A DNA stretch of 64,000 nt, taken from Erythrobacter sp. WG. GTDB lineage: Bacteria > Pseudomonadota > Alphaproteobacteria > Sphingomonadales > Sphingomonadaceae. Positions 7,945-16,079 of the stretch are shown in pieces (position 1 is the first letter of the stretch; every line of letters starts with the position of its first letter). Location of the stretch: contig NZ_JAPFGY010000020.1 in NCBI RefSeq assembly GCF_026586795.1, positions 1 to 64,000 of the forward strand. Direction: 5' to 3'. Made by a program: the position numbers and the translations under genes. Below the pieces are notes generated by a model. It searched no databases, was not told the DNA's origin, and worked only from the letters and a program-made list of their open reading frames with translations.

Positions 7945-9240
7945 ATGGCCGATCCGGCACAACCGTCCGACAGCAACCGACCGGCGCTCGCGCTGCACGT
8001 GCCCGAGCCGAAATACCGGCCCGGCGACAAGGCCGACTTCTCGCATATCGATATCGGACAGCCCGGCGACCAGCCGCGACCCGACGAGGCGACGCACCCG
8101 AGCGCGATGGCGGACCTCGCTTACGGCCTCGTGCGGGTGCTCGGCGACGACAACCGGGCGCACGGCCCTTGGAACCCGCGCCTCTCGCCCGACACCCTGC
8201 GCGCGATGCTCGGCCACATGGCGATGGTGCGCGCCTTCGACGAACGGATGTTCCGCGGCCAGCGCCAGGGCAAGACCAGCTTCTACATGAAGTGCACCGG
8301 CGAGGAGGCAACCTCGATCGCGCCCGCCATGGCGCTCGCGCATGACGACATGATCTTCCCCTCCTACCGCCAGCAGGGGATCCTGATCGCGCGCGGCTAT
8401 CCGCTGATCGAGATGATCAACCAGATCTATTCGAACAAGGCCGACAAGCTGAAGGGCCGCCAGCTGCCGATCATGTATTCGAGCCGCGAGCACTCCTTCT
8501 TCTCGATCTCGGGCAATCTCGCGACGCAGACCCCGCAGGCAGTGGGCTGGGCGATGGCGAGCGCGATTCGCGGCGACAGCCGGATCGCGGCGACCTGGGT
8601 GGGCGAGGGCTCGACCGCGGAGGGCGACTTCCACTCAGCCTGCACTTTCGCCGCGGTCTACAACGCGCCCGTCATCCTCAACGTCATCAACAACCAGTGG
8701 GCGATCTCGAGCTTCAGCGGCTTCGCGGGGGCCGAGCGCACGACCTTTGCGGCGCGCGGGCTCGGCTACGGGATCGCAGCGCTCAGGGTCGACGGCAACG
8801 ATGCGCTCGCCTGCTATGCGGCGGCCGAATGGGCGGCGAACCGCGCGCGCGGCAACCACGGACCTAGCCTCATCGAATACTTCACCTACCGCGCGGAAGG
8901 CCACTCCACCTCGGACGATCCGAGCGGCTACCGCAGCGCGCAGGAGCGCGAGGAATGGCCGCTGGGCGATCCCGTGACGCGCCTCAAGAACCACCTCATC
9001 GCGATCGGCGAATGGGACGAGGAGCGCCACGCGGCGATGGACCTCAAGTGCGCCGAAGAGGTCAAGGCCACCACCAAGGAGGCCGAGAAGAACGGCATCC
9101 TCGGCCACGGCCTCCACCATCCCTTCCACACTATGTTCGAGGACGTCTACGAGGAGCTGCCCTGGCACCTCGAGGAGCAGGCCGCCCAGGCGATCCGCGA
9201 GCGCATCGCCAAGTTCGGCACCGAAAGGCCCTTCGGATGA
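7945..9240 (+). CDS. bkdA1: Branched-chain 2-oxoacid dehydrogenase E1 component, alpha subunit
   Basis: 431 residues. With the beta subunit it decarboxylates 2-oxo acids from Val, Leu and Ile on thiamine diphosphate. The thiamine-diphosphate fold shows GEGSTAEGD and the NNQWAIS block; phosphorylation-loop-like YRAEGHSTSDDPS is present. An N-terminal extension of about 80 residues before the conserved helix (LGHMAMVRAFDERMF) is typical of the bkd type rather than PDH. An in-frame ATG at 7894 would add 17 residues; 7945 is preferred for the GGGAGAGCG just upstream. It overlaps the beta gene by ATGA. Regulation is probably from the promoter at 7851. Confidence 0.9.
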   Translation: MADPAQPSDSNRPALALHVPEPKYRPGDKADFSHIDIGQPGDQPRPDEATHPSAMADLAYGLVRVLGDDNRAHGPWNPRLSPDTLRAMLGHMAMVRAFDERMFRGQRQGKTSFYMKCTGEEATSIAPAMALAHDDMIFPSYRQQGILIARGYPLIEMINQIYSNKADKLKGRQLPIMYSSREHSFFSISGNLATQTPQAVGWAMASAIRGDSRIAATWVGEGSTAEGDFHSACTFAAVYNAPVILNVINNQWAISSFSGFAGAERTTFAARGLGYGIAALRVDGNDALACYAAAEWAANRARGNHGPSLIEYFTYRAEGHSTSDDPSGYRSAQEREEWPLGDPVTRLKNHLIAIGEWDEERHAAMDLKCAEEVKATTKEAEKNGILGHGLHHPFHTMFEDVYEELPWHLEEQAAQAIRERIAKFGTERPFG

Positions 9241-10292
9241 GCGAGACCGTAGCAACCGTGGGCGAAGCCGTGCTCGCAGAACGCCGCCTCAACATGATCG
9301 AGGCGATCAACGAGGCGCTGGGCATCATGCTCGAGCGCGATCCTGACGTGATCATCATGGGCGAGGATGTGGGCTATTTCGGCGGCGTGTTCCGCGCGAC
9401 CGCTGGCCTTCAGGCGAAATACGGCAAGACCCGAGTGTTCGATACGCCGATCAGCGAATGCGGGATCATCGGCGTGGCGGTGGGGATGGGCGCCTATGGC
9501 CTGCGCCCCGTGCCCGAAATCCAGTTCGCCGACTACATCTACCCCGGCCTCGACCAGCTGATCTCCGAGGCCGCGCGCCTGCGCTACCGGTCGGCGGGCG
9601 ACTACATCGCGCCGCTCACCGTGCGCTCGCCCTTCGGCGGGGGCATCTTCGGCGGCCAGACCCACAGCCAGAGCCCGGAGGCGCTGTTCACCCACGTGGC
9701 GGGGCTGAAAACCGTGATCCCGGCGACTCCCCACGATGCCAAGGGCCTGCTGATCGCCGCCATCGAGGACAATGACCCCGTCATCTTCTTCGAGCCCAAG
9801 CGCATCTACAACGGGCCCTTTTCGGGCTTCTACGACAAGCCGGTCGAGCCGTGGAAGAAGCACCCCGATTCTGTCGTGCCCGAAGGCTACTACAAGATCC
9901 CGCTCGGCAAGGCGCGCACCGTGCGCGAGGGCGAGGCGCTGACCGTGCTTGCCTATGGCACGATGGTCCATGTCGCCGAGGCGGTGTGCCAGGCCAAGGG
10001 GGTCGATGCCGAGATCCTCGACCTGCGCACCCTCGTGCCGCTCGACATCGAAGCGATCGAGGCCTCGGTCGAGAAGACCGGCCGCTGCCTGATCGTCCAC
10101 GAGGCGACCCGCACCTCCGGTTTCGGGGCGGAGCTTTCCGCGCTCGTCACCGAACGCTGCTTCTACCACCTCGAAGCGCCCGTGGAACGCGTCACCGGCT
10201 TCGACACGCCCTATCCCCACAGCCTCGAATGGGCCTATTTCCCCGGCCCGGTCCGCATCGGCGAGGCGATCGACAAGCTTCTGAAGGACTGA
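9237..10292 (+). CDS. bkdA2: Branched-chain 2-oxoacid dehydrogenase E1 component, beta subunit
   Basis: 351 residues. This is the transketolase-like pyrimidine-binding plus C-terminal domain that completes the E1 heterotetramer. Seen: MGEDVGYFGGVFRATAGL (activating Glu region), GLRPVPEIQFADYIYPGLDQ, and FFEPKRIYNG. The C-terminal transketolase domain begins around residue 210 with EALTVLAYGTMVHV. The ATG at 9237 is nested in the stop of the alpha gene, indicating translational coupling. The acyltransferase gene follows after 7 bases. Confidence 0.92.
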   Translation: MSETVATVGEAVLAERRLNMIEAINEALGIMLERDPDVIIMGEDVGYFGGVFRATAGLQAKYGKTRVFDTPISECGIIGVAVGMGAYGLRPVPEIQFADYIYPGLDQLISEAARLRYRSAGDYIAPLTVRSPFGGGIFGGQTHSQSPEALFTHVAGLKTVIPATPHDAKGLLIAAIEDNDPVIFFEPKRIYNGPFSGFYDKPVEPWKKHPDSVVPEGYYKIPLGKARTVREGEALTVLAYGTMVHVAEAVCQAKGVDAEILDLRTLVPLDIEAIEASVEKTGRCLIVHEATRTSGFGAELSALVTERCFYHLEAPVERVTGFDTPYPHSLEWAYFPGPVRIGEAIDKLLKD

Positions 10293-10299
10293 CCTCACG

Positions 10300-11670
10300 A
10301 TGGCCAAGTTCACATTCAACATGCCCGACGTGGGCGAGGGCGTCGCCGAGGCGGAGGTCGTCGAGTGGCACGTCAAGGTTGGCGACCGCGTGGAGGAGGA
10401 CCAGCACCTCGTCGACGTGATGACCGACAAGGCGACGATCGATATCGAGAGCCCGGTTTCCGGCACCGTCACCGCGCTGGCCGGCGAGGTGGGCGACACC
10501 ATCGCGATCGGCGCGATGCTGCTGGTGATCGAGACCGAGGGCGAGGTGTCCGGAGCGGAAGCCGAAGCCGCGGCCGAGCAGGTCGAGGACGAGATGTCGG
10601 ATGCGCCCGTTCCTGCGGAGGTGGCCGAGCGGATCGAGGTGGAGACTTCGGACGCGGGCGACCAGGAAGATGCAGCGGCGCTGGTCCCATCAACCCCCGT
10701 TCGCCCTGAGCCTGTCGGAAGCGAAGCTGACCCGCAGGGGCAACGGCCGTCTTTCACTTCTGAAGAAAAGAACGGTGCATCGACTGGCTCGCCACGAACG
10801 GAAGTGAAGGTGCTGGCGAGCCCCGCCGTCCGCCAGCGCGCCAAGGACCTCGGCATCGACCTTGCCCAAGTGAAGCCCGCCGCCGACGGGCGCGTGCGTC
10901 ATGCGGACCTCGACGCCTTCCTCGCCTACAACGGCGGCTTCGGGGCTGCGGGCGTGAGCCGCGCCGACGAGGCGATCAAGGTCATCGGCCTGAGGAAGCG
11001 CATCGCCCAGAACATGGCCGCGGCCAAGCGCCACATCCCGCACTTCACCTATGTCGAGGAGTGCGACGTCACCGACCTCGAAACCCTGCGCGCGCAGCTG
11101 AACGAGGGCAGGGGGGACCGGCCCAAGCTCACCATGCTGCCGCTGCTGATCACCGCGATCTGCAAGACCATCCCGCAGTTCCCGATGATCAATGCGCGCT
11201 ACGATGACGAAGCGAATGTCGTCACCCGCTACGGCAGCGTGCATCTCGGCATGGCCGCGCAGACCGATGCGGGCCTGATGGTCCCGGTGATCCGCGACGC
11301 GCAGGGAAAGAACCTGTGGCAGCTCGCCCGCGAGATCGGCCGCCTCGCCGAGGCCGCGCGCAGCGGCAAGGCGACATCGGAGGAGCTGTCGGGCTCGACG
11401 CTCACGATCACCTCATTGGGCCCCCTCGGCGGGGTCGCGACCACGCCGGTCATCAACCGCCCCGAGGTCGCGATCATCGGCCCCAACCGCATCGTCGAGC
11501 GCCCGATGTTCGTCGCCGACGGCATGGGCGGCGAGCGCATCGCCAAGCGCAAGCTCATGAACATCTCGATCTCCTGCGACCACCGCGTGGTCGACGGACA
11601 CGATGCGGCGAGCTTCATCCAGGCCGTCAAGACGCTCATCGAGACGCCGGCGTTGCTGTTGGTTGGTTGA
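10300..11670 (+). CDS. bkdB: Branched-chain 2-oxoacid dehydrogenase E2 (dihydrolipoamide acyltransferase)
   Basis: 456 residues, the core of the complex, passing the acyl group from lipoyl-lysine to CoA. Order: one lipoyl domain (1-80, lipoylated Lys44 in VMTDKAT), an acidic linker, the peripheral subunit-binding domain (about 170-208, starting VLASPAVRQRAKD), then the catalytic domain ending with SISCDHRVVDGHDA. Residues 133-167 in the linker are not family sequence: they are translated from a palindromic repeat at 10697-10801, read in frame without a stop. No E3 (lipoamide dehydrogenase) gene is in the window, so E3 must come from elsewhere. Confidence 0.92.
   Translation: MAKFTFNMPDVGEGVAEAEVVEWHVKVGDRVEEDQHLVDVMTDKATIDIESPVSGTVTALAGEVGDTIAIGAMLLVIETEGEVSGAEAEAAAEQVEDEMSDAPVPAEVAERIEVETSDAGDQEDAAALVPSTPVRPEPVGSEADPQGQRPSFTSEEKNGASTGSPRTEVKVLASPAVRQRAKDLGIDLAQVKPAADGRVRHADLDAFLAYNGGFGAAGVSRADEAIKVIGLRKRIAQNMAAAKRHIPHFTYVEECDVTDLETLRAQLNEGRGDRPKLTMLPLLITAICKTIPQFPMINARYDDEANVVTRYGSVHLGMAAQTDAGLMVPVIRDAQGKNLWQLAREIGRLAEAARSGKATSEELSGSTLTITSLGPLGGVATTPVINRPEVAIIGPNRIVERPMFVADGMGGERIAKRKLMNISISCDHRVVDGHDAASFIQAVKTLIETPALLLVG
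10697..10801. repeat. Palindromic repeat inserted in frame in bkdB (type C)
   Basis: 105 bp (35 codons). The ends are inverted: CCGTTCG at 10697 and CGAACGG at 10801, and just inside GAGCCTGTCG pairs with CGACTGGCTC at 9 of 10 positions. A short inner hairpin with A/T-rich loop lies in the middle. It resembles the intergenic type with a CCCTGAGCCTGTCGAAG core that I know from sphingomonad genomes. Here it encodes part of the E2 interdomain linker. Confidence 0.7.
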
Positions 11671-11788
11671 TGGGAAAATATCCGCCGAGGGCGGTGCGAG
11701 GGGCGTTGACAGTCCTCACACCCGGCCCTAATGGCGGCGCTCCACGAGCGGGACGGGATCGCCGGATCGCTCGGAAAGGACAAGATGC

Positions 11789-11865
11789 GCGGGTGTAGCT
11801 CAGTCGGTTAGAGCGCCGGCCTGTCACGCCGGAGGTCGCGGGTTCGAGCCCCGTCACTCGCGCCA
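11789..11865 (+). tRNA. tRNA-Asp (GTC)
   Basis: The acceptor GCGGGTG pairs with CACTCGC (one G-T), followed by G and encoded CCA. D arm, anticodon stem CCGGC/GCCGG with loop CTGTCAC (anticodon GTC) and T arm GGTTCGAGCC are complete. 77 bases. It lies downstream of bkdB and has its own terminator. Confidence 0.96.
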
Positions 11866-11900
11866 CTTGTTCCCTGAGGGAAGGCCTTGAAGGCCGGTAA

Positions 11901-11926
11901 AAGGCGGGCGTTCAGTCCGCCTTTTT
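11901..11926 (+). terminator. Intrinsic terminator after tRNA-Asp
   Basis: AAGGCGG and CCGCCTT form a stem around a 9-base loop and are followed by TTTTTC. The same bases, read on the other strand, encode the Lys-rich end of the DUF2842 protein, so the element may stop transcripts converging from both sides. Confidence 0.7.
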
Positions 11927-12163
11927 CTTTGCCTGGGCCCCCGCAGGCGCGCTCCAGCGGCCGGTCTCCATCCAGATCAGGAAGCGCTTGAGCGGCAGCA
12001 GCCACACGAGGCCGAGCACCACGTAGACGGCCGTCTGCGCAAGCCCGCTCCAGCCCCCGATCAGCCCGGGCGCATAGCGCGCGATCACCACGCCATAGAC
12101 CATGAGGCCGATGAAGAGGGCGATGATGCCGAAGGGGATTCGCCAGGTCGGGGTCTCGCGCAT
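11912..12163 (-). CDS. DUF2842 family small membrane protein
   Basis: 83 residues with two hydrophobic helices (about residues 8-30 and 40-60) separated by a short glycine-rich loop and a Lys-rich tail. It matches the alphaproteobacterial DUF2842 pattern of a short TWRIPFG start and a WLLPLKRFLIWMETGRW end. Function is unknown. The start is the ATGA overlap with the cyclo-ligase stop, so it is translationally coupled to it. Confidence 0.75.
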   Translation of the reverse strand: MRETPTWRIPFGIIALFIGLMVYGVVIARYAPGLIGGWSGLAQTAVYVVLGLVWLLPLKRFLIWMETGRWSAPAGAQAKKKAD

Positions 12164-12741
12164 CAGAGGCTTCCGTAGATCCGGGTGGGGGTGACGACCG
12201 CGTCGAGGGGCACGTCGTGCGGCTCGGTGGGAAGCGTCTCGCAGGCCTGCGCGTCCCATGCGAGGCCAACGGCGAGCGCGGGGCGTTGTTCCGCAAGCCA
12301 GCGGTCATAATGCCCGCCGCCCTGCCCGAGCCGCGCACCATCGGCGGTGAAGCCGACGAGCGGCACGAACAGCACGTCGGGCACCAGCGCCTCGGCATCG
12401 GCGGAGGGCTGGAGGATGCCGAAAGGGCCGACCTCGAGATCGTCCTGAGCGTAAGGGTCGGTGTGGTGGCGGAAGGTCATGCCTGCGTCGCGGGCGGCGA
12501 AGTGGGGAAGGGCGATGGTGTGCCCGGCATCGCGGAAGAAGCGCGCATAGGCCGCCGCGGGCGCCTCGAAGGGTCCGGCTTGGTAGAGGCCGATCACCGC
12601 TTCGGCGGGGATCCGCGCGAGCAGCGGGGCGGGCGGGCGGTGGAACATCAGCGCGCGCAGGTTGTTTGGTAGCGCATCGACGTGCGCCTTGCGCAAGGCA
12701 CGCAGGTGCTTGCGCAAGGCGGCTTTGGTGAGGTCGGTCAT
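12163..12741 (-). CDS. fau: 5-formyltetrahydrofolate cyclo-ligase
   Basis: 192 residues. Converts 5-formyl-THF to methenyl-THF with ATP. Conserved segments: the basic N-terminal helix LRKHLRALRKAH, the ligand-binding GLYQAG region, and the nucleotide-binding block ARLGQGGGHYDRWLA followed by VGLAWDAQ. Start ATG at 12741 fits the family length; a longer in-frame reading upstream would run through repeat sequence and is rejected. It follows the 6S RNA locus in the same orientation, the order zapA - 6S - fau known from many proteobacteria. Confidence 0.92.
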   Translation of the reverse strand: MTDLTKAALRKHLRALRKAHVDALPNNLRALMFHRPPAPLLARIPAEAVIGLYQAGPFEAPAAAYARFFRDAGHTIALPHFAARDAGMTFRHHTDPYAQDDLEVGPFGILQPSADAEALVPDVLFVPLVGFTADGARLGQGGGHYDRWLAEQRPALAVGLAWDAQACETLPTEPHDVPLDAVVTPTRIYGSL

Positions 12742-12792
12742 GGGGTTTCGGGTAGCCCCCCGCTGCCGATGCGGCAAGCATGACCGCCGCTC

Positions 12793-12840
12793 GCCCCTCC
12801 ACCATCCTGCCGATGGTCCCCCTCCCCCGAAGGGGAGGAC
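12793..12840. repeat. Half copy of type A palindromic repeat
   Basis: GCCCCTCCACCATCCTGCCG runs into GATGGTCCCCCTCCCC and ends in AAGGGGAGGA, matching the right half of the elements at 17093, 43561, 48022 and 50790. The left half is missing. Bases 12841-12912 that follow are a string of small hairpins (GGGCC/GGCCC, GGCCG/CGGCC), probably a further decayed repeat. Confidence 0.6.
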
Positions 12841-12939
12841 TGAATCGGGCCAAAGGCCCGCAAGGCCGAACGGCCGCCCGCAGGGGTGGCCCGAAGGGCC
12901 GGGCCCCCGGAGGAACCGCATCGCGGAGGCGTTGCGGAA

Positions 12940-13105
12940 ATCAAGGAAGTGGCGGAACCACCATGGGTCGTTTGCACTCGAAATCCTCTGACGCCTAACG
13001 TCAGGTGGGCGCCGTGTACCCGAGCCTCCCGGACGAACCGACAGACAGGGGCAGGGACAACTCCCATGGATTGCTTATAGCCTCAGGGATATTCAATCGG
13101 CTCGT
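12940..13105 (-). ncRNA. ssrS: 6S RNA (ends approximate)
   Basis: 6S RNA binds sigma-70 RNA polymerase and mimics an open promoter. It lies between zapA and fau, its usual position. Read on the minus strand, GGTTCGTCCGGGAGGC near the middle parallels the E. coli 6S segment GGTCCGTCCGAGAAGC, and TCCCTGAGG upstream parallels CCCTGAGCC. CCATGGG near the 5' side and CCCATGG near the 3' side can pair in a long closing stem. Both ends are estimates; a covariance-model search was not possible here. Confidence 0.62.
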
Positions 13106-13131
13106 GCCGGGCAGTCCCGCCGCCGATCAAT

Positions 13132-13641
13132 CTAGGCGCTTGGCAGCGCCGCTTCAAGCGCGGCCGCGCTCGCCTCGGCCTGCGCGGCGAGGGCTTCGAG
13201 CCGGGCGGCGAGGTCCTCGTCCTCGGTAGCGGTGGCAGGCGGTCCGCCAAACAGGTCGAATTGCGGCGTGATCGGCGCGAGCGGCGGGGGGGGCGCGGCG
13301 CGGGCCGCAGCCACCGCTGCCGCGTCCCTAGCCTCGGCCGCCTCCTCCCGCGCTGCCGCCAACTCCGCCTCGAGCCGGGCGATGCCAGCGCGCAGGGCAT
13401 CGGCCTCGCTGGTGTCGGGCTCGGCGAAGGCGGCGACGCGCTTCCTTGCCTGGTCGAGCTCGTCGGCCATGAACAGCGCGGCGAACAGCAGGTTCTGCGC
13501 CTCGAGCGGCGCGCGCGATTGGCCGAGCTGGGCATATTTGTCGGCGATCATCGCGCCCAGCGCGCGGATATGCGCCTCCTGCCCGTCGGCGCAGGCCACG
13601 GTGTAGGTCTTGGGGCCGATGCTGAGCGTGACGGTGCTCAT
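13132..13641 (-). CDS. zapA: Cell division protein ZapA
   Basis: 169 residues; ZapA bundles FtsZ filaments at the division ring. The N-terminal ~95 residues are the ZapA domain: a beta strand (VTLSIGPKTYTVACADGQE), then the helix AHIRALGAMIADKYAQLG and the long coiled-coil helix. The C-terminal 70 residues are Ala/Glu-rich and Pro-rich, longer than in E. coli (109 residues) but usual in Sphingomonadales. Starts on an ATGA overlap with the small coiled-coil gene upstream. Confidence 0.85.
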   Translation of the reverse strand: MSTVTLSIGPKTYTVACADGQEAHIRALGAMIADKYAQLGQSRAPLEAQNLLFAALFMADELDQARKRVAAFAEPDTSEADALRAGIARLEAELAAAREEAAEARDAAAVAAARAAPPPPLAPITPQFDLFGGPPATATEDEDLAARLEALAAQAEASAAALEAALPSA

Positions 13642-13862
13642 CCCTCGTGGCCCTCCAGCTGCTCGAGGAGATCGTCGAGTTCGCGTAGACTTTCAGCGAC
13701 TTGCTCGCGAAGTTTCTCATGCACGTTGACGAGTTCGACGACCTTGCCCGATCCCCCGCCGCTGCGCAGCTCGGTGCCGCCAGCGCCCGCGCGCGCGGCG
13801 TCGATGCGCGCCATGGCGCTCTCGATACGGGCCAGGGCGGCAGCGATGCGGTCGGCGGTCAT
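13638..13862 (-). CDS. Small coiled-coil protein upstream of zapA
   Basis: 74 residues: two heptad-rich helices (about 1-24 and 43-70) separated by a Gly/Ser loop, with no membrane segment. The ATG at 13862 is chosen because reading further upstream gives non-coding-like sequence. Coupled to zapA by ATGA. Small coiled-coil genes (for example DUF4164) commonly precede zapA in alphaproteobacteria, so a division-related role is an inference from position only. Confidence 0.6.
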   Translation of the reverse strand: MTADRIAAALARIESAMARIDAARAGAGGTELRSGGGSGKVVELVNVHEKLREQVAESLRELDDLLEQLEGHEG

Positions 13863-14081
13863 GCGCGCAGGAATACCAACAGAAAAGTGGCCGCGCAAAG
13901 GCTTGGCGGGGGCTGTTGATAAGTGGCTCGGCGCGGCGGGCGCCGTCCCTTCCGGGGAGACCCTGCTGCGCGTGGTTGACCTCCCACGAAGCCTCGGCAA
14001 TGGCACGGCGCACCGCGGCAGGGGTCGAATCGCCTGGACTGGCCCAGATCAGAGGCTTCCGCCGCGAGCAGGAGATCATCC

Positions 14082-16064
14082 GTGCCGACGAGCATCGACG
14101 CCGCCCGCCTCCAGCCGATGGCCAATGCCATCCGCGCGCTCGCGATGGATGCGGTGGAGGCGGCCAATTCGGGCCATCCCGGAATGCCGATGGGCATGGC
14201 CGACGTGGCGACGGTGCTGTTCACCGGCCACCTCAAGTTCGATCCTGCCGCGCCCAAGTGGGCCGACCGCGACCGCTTTGTGCTGTCGGCGGGGCACGGC
14301 TCCATGCTGATCTACAGCCTCTTGTACCTCACCGGCTACGCCGCGCCGACGATCGAGGACATCAAGGGCTTCCGCAAGCTGACCTCGCCGTGCGCGGGTC
14401 ACCCTGAGAACTTCCTTCTCGACGGCGTCGAATGCACCACCGGGCCGCTGGGGCAGGGCCTCGCGATGGCGGTGGGCATGGCGATGGCCGAGCGGCACCT
14501 AAATGCGGTCTATGGCGATGATCTCGTCAATCACCGCACCTGGGTGATCGCCGGCGACGGGTGCCTGATGGAAGGCATCAACCACGAGGCGATCGGGCTC
14601 GCCGGGCACCTCGGCCTCGGGCACCTCAACGTGCTGTGGGACGACAACCGCATCACCATCGACGGGGCGACGGACCTGTCGACCTCCGAGGACATCAAGG
14701 CCCGCTATGCCGCGACCGGGTGGCACGTCACGGAGTGCGACGGCCATGACTTTGCGGATATCGAGCGCGCGCTCATGGAAGCGAAGGCCGATCCGCGCCC
14801 TTCGCTGGTCGCCTGCCGCACGGTGATCGGCAAGGGCGCTCCCAACAAGCAGGGCACCAGCGCGACCCACGGCGCGGCGCTTGGCGCGGCGGAAGTCGCC
14901 GCGGCGCGCGAGACGCTGGGCTGGACGTCCGAGCCCTTCGTGATCCCGAGCGAGATCCTCGCCGACTGGCACGCCGCCGCCGAGCCGGGCCGTGCGGCGC
15001 ACGGGGCCTGGGCGGGCAGGCTTGAAGCCTCACAGCACAAGGCGGAGTTCGAGCGGCGCATGGCGGGCGACCTGCCGGAGGACTTCAGCCTCGACGCGCA
15101 CATCGCATCGCTGATCGCAAGCCCGCAGAAGATCGCCACCCGCAAGGCTTCGGAAATCGCCCTGGGCGCGATCAACCCGCAGCTTCCCGACACGATCGGC
15201 GGCAGCGCCGACCTCACCGGCTCGAACAACACGTTGGCGGGCGGGATCGGCACCTTCTCCAAGGACGATTATGCGGGCCGCTACGTCTACTACGGTATCC
15301 GCGAGTTCGGCATGGCCGCGGCGATGAACGGCATGGCGCTGCATGGCGGGGTGATCCCCTATGGCGGCACCTTCCTCGTCTTCACCGACTATGCCCGCGG
15401 CGCGATCCGCCTCTCGGCGCTCCAGCGCGCGCGGGTGATCTACGTGATGACCCATGATTCGATCGGGCTGGGCGAGGACGGGCCCACGCACCAGCCGATC
15501 GAGCACCTCGCATCGCTTAGGGCGATGCCGAACCTCCTCGTGATGCGCCCCGCCGATGCCGTCGAGACCGCCGAGTGCTGGGACCTCGCGCTGAGGCAGA
15601 AGGATCGGCCGAGCGTGCTGGCGCTGACCCGCCAGAACCTGCCGCAGCTGCGCACCGAGGCTTCCGAGAACCTCTCGGCCAAGGGCGGCTACCGCCTCAA
15701 GGGTGCCGAAGCGGCGCGCAAGGTCGTGATCCTCGCCACCGGTTCGGAGGTCGAGCTGGCGTTGGCCTGCGCCGCCCAGCTCGAAGGGCAGGGCGTGGGC
15801 GCGGACGTCGTCTCGATGGTCTCGACCGAGCTCTTCGACGAGCAGCCGGACGCCTACCGCGCCGAACTCCTGCCCGAAGGCGCGCTGATCGTTGCGATCG
15901 AGGCGGCGAGCACCTTCGGGTGGCAGCGCTACACCGGCACGCAGGGCCTCGCCATCGGCCTCGACCGTTTCGGCGCCTCGGCCCCGGCGGGCGATCTGTT
16001 CGCCCATTTCGGCTTCACCGCGGACAAGATCGTGCCGCAGATCCTGAACAAACTGAACAATTAA
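14082..16064 (+). CDS. tkt: Transketolase
   Basis: 660 residues, full length. Transfers two-carbon units between sugar phosphates in the pentose phosphate pathway on thiamine diphosphate. Visible: the N-terminal SGHPGMPMG and GHGSMLIYSLLYLTGY, the cofactor motif with GDGCLMEGINHEA and DDNRITIDG, and the central pyrimidine domain with VYYGIREFGMAAAMNG and DSIGLGEDGPTHQPIEH. Starts at GTG 14082 with CAGGAGA at the right distance. First gene of a tkt-gap-pgk cluster. Confidence 0.95.
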   Translation: MPTSIDAARLQPMANAIRALAMDAVEAANSGHPGMPMGMADVATVLFTGHLKFDPAAPKWADRDRFVLSAGHGSMLIYSLLYLTGYAAPTIEDIKGFRKLTSPCAGHPENFLLDGVECTTGPLGQGLAMAVGMAMAERHLNAVYGDDLVNHRTWVIAGDGCLMEGINHEAIGLAGHLGLGHLNVLWDDNRITIDGATDLSTSEDIKARYAATGWHVTECDGHDFADIERALMEAKADPRPSLVACRTVIGKGAPNKQGTSATHGAALGAAEVAAARETLGWTSEPFVIPSEILADWHAAAEPGRAAHGAWAGRLEASQHKAEFERRMAGDLPEDFSLDAHIASLIASPQKIATRKASEIALGAINPQLPDTIGGSADLTGSNNTLAGGIGTFSKDDYAGRYVYYGIREFGMAAAMNGMALHGGVIPYGGTFLVFTDYARGAIRLSALQRARVIYVMTHDSIGLGEDGPTHQPIEHLASLRAMPNLLVMRPADAVETAECWDLALRQKDRPSVLALTRQNLPQLRTEASENLSAKGGYRLKGAEAARKVVILATGSEVELALACAAQLEGQGVGADVVSMVSTELFDEQPDAYRAELLPEGALIVAIEAASTFGWQRYTGTQGLAIGLDRFGASAPAGDLFAHFGFTADKIVPQILNKLNN

Positions 16065-16079
16065 GCAGGAGAACCTCCC

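Noticed and set aside
12841-12912. Small protein-coding gene or terminator cluster between fau and 6S RNA
   Set aside because: The bases form several short hairpins without a T-run. The open frames there lack a start with ribosome site and read as repeat sequence.
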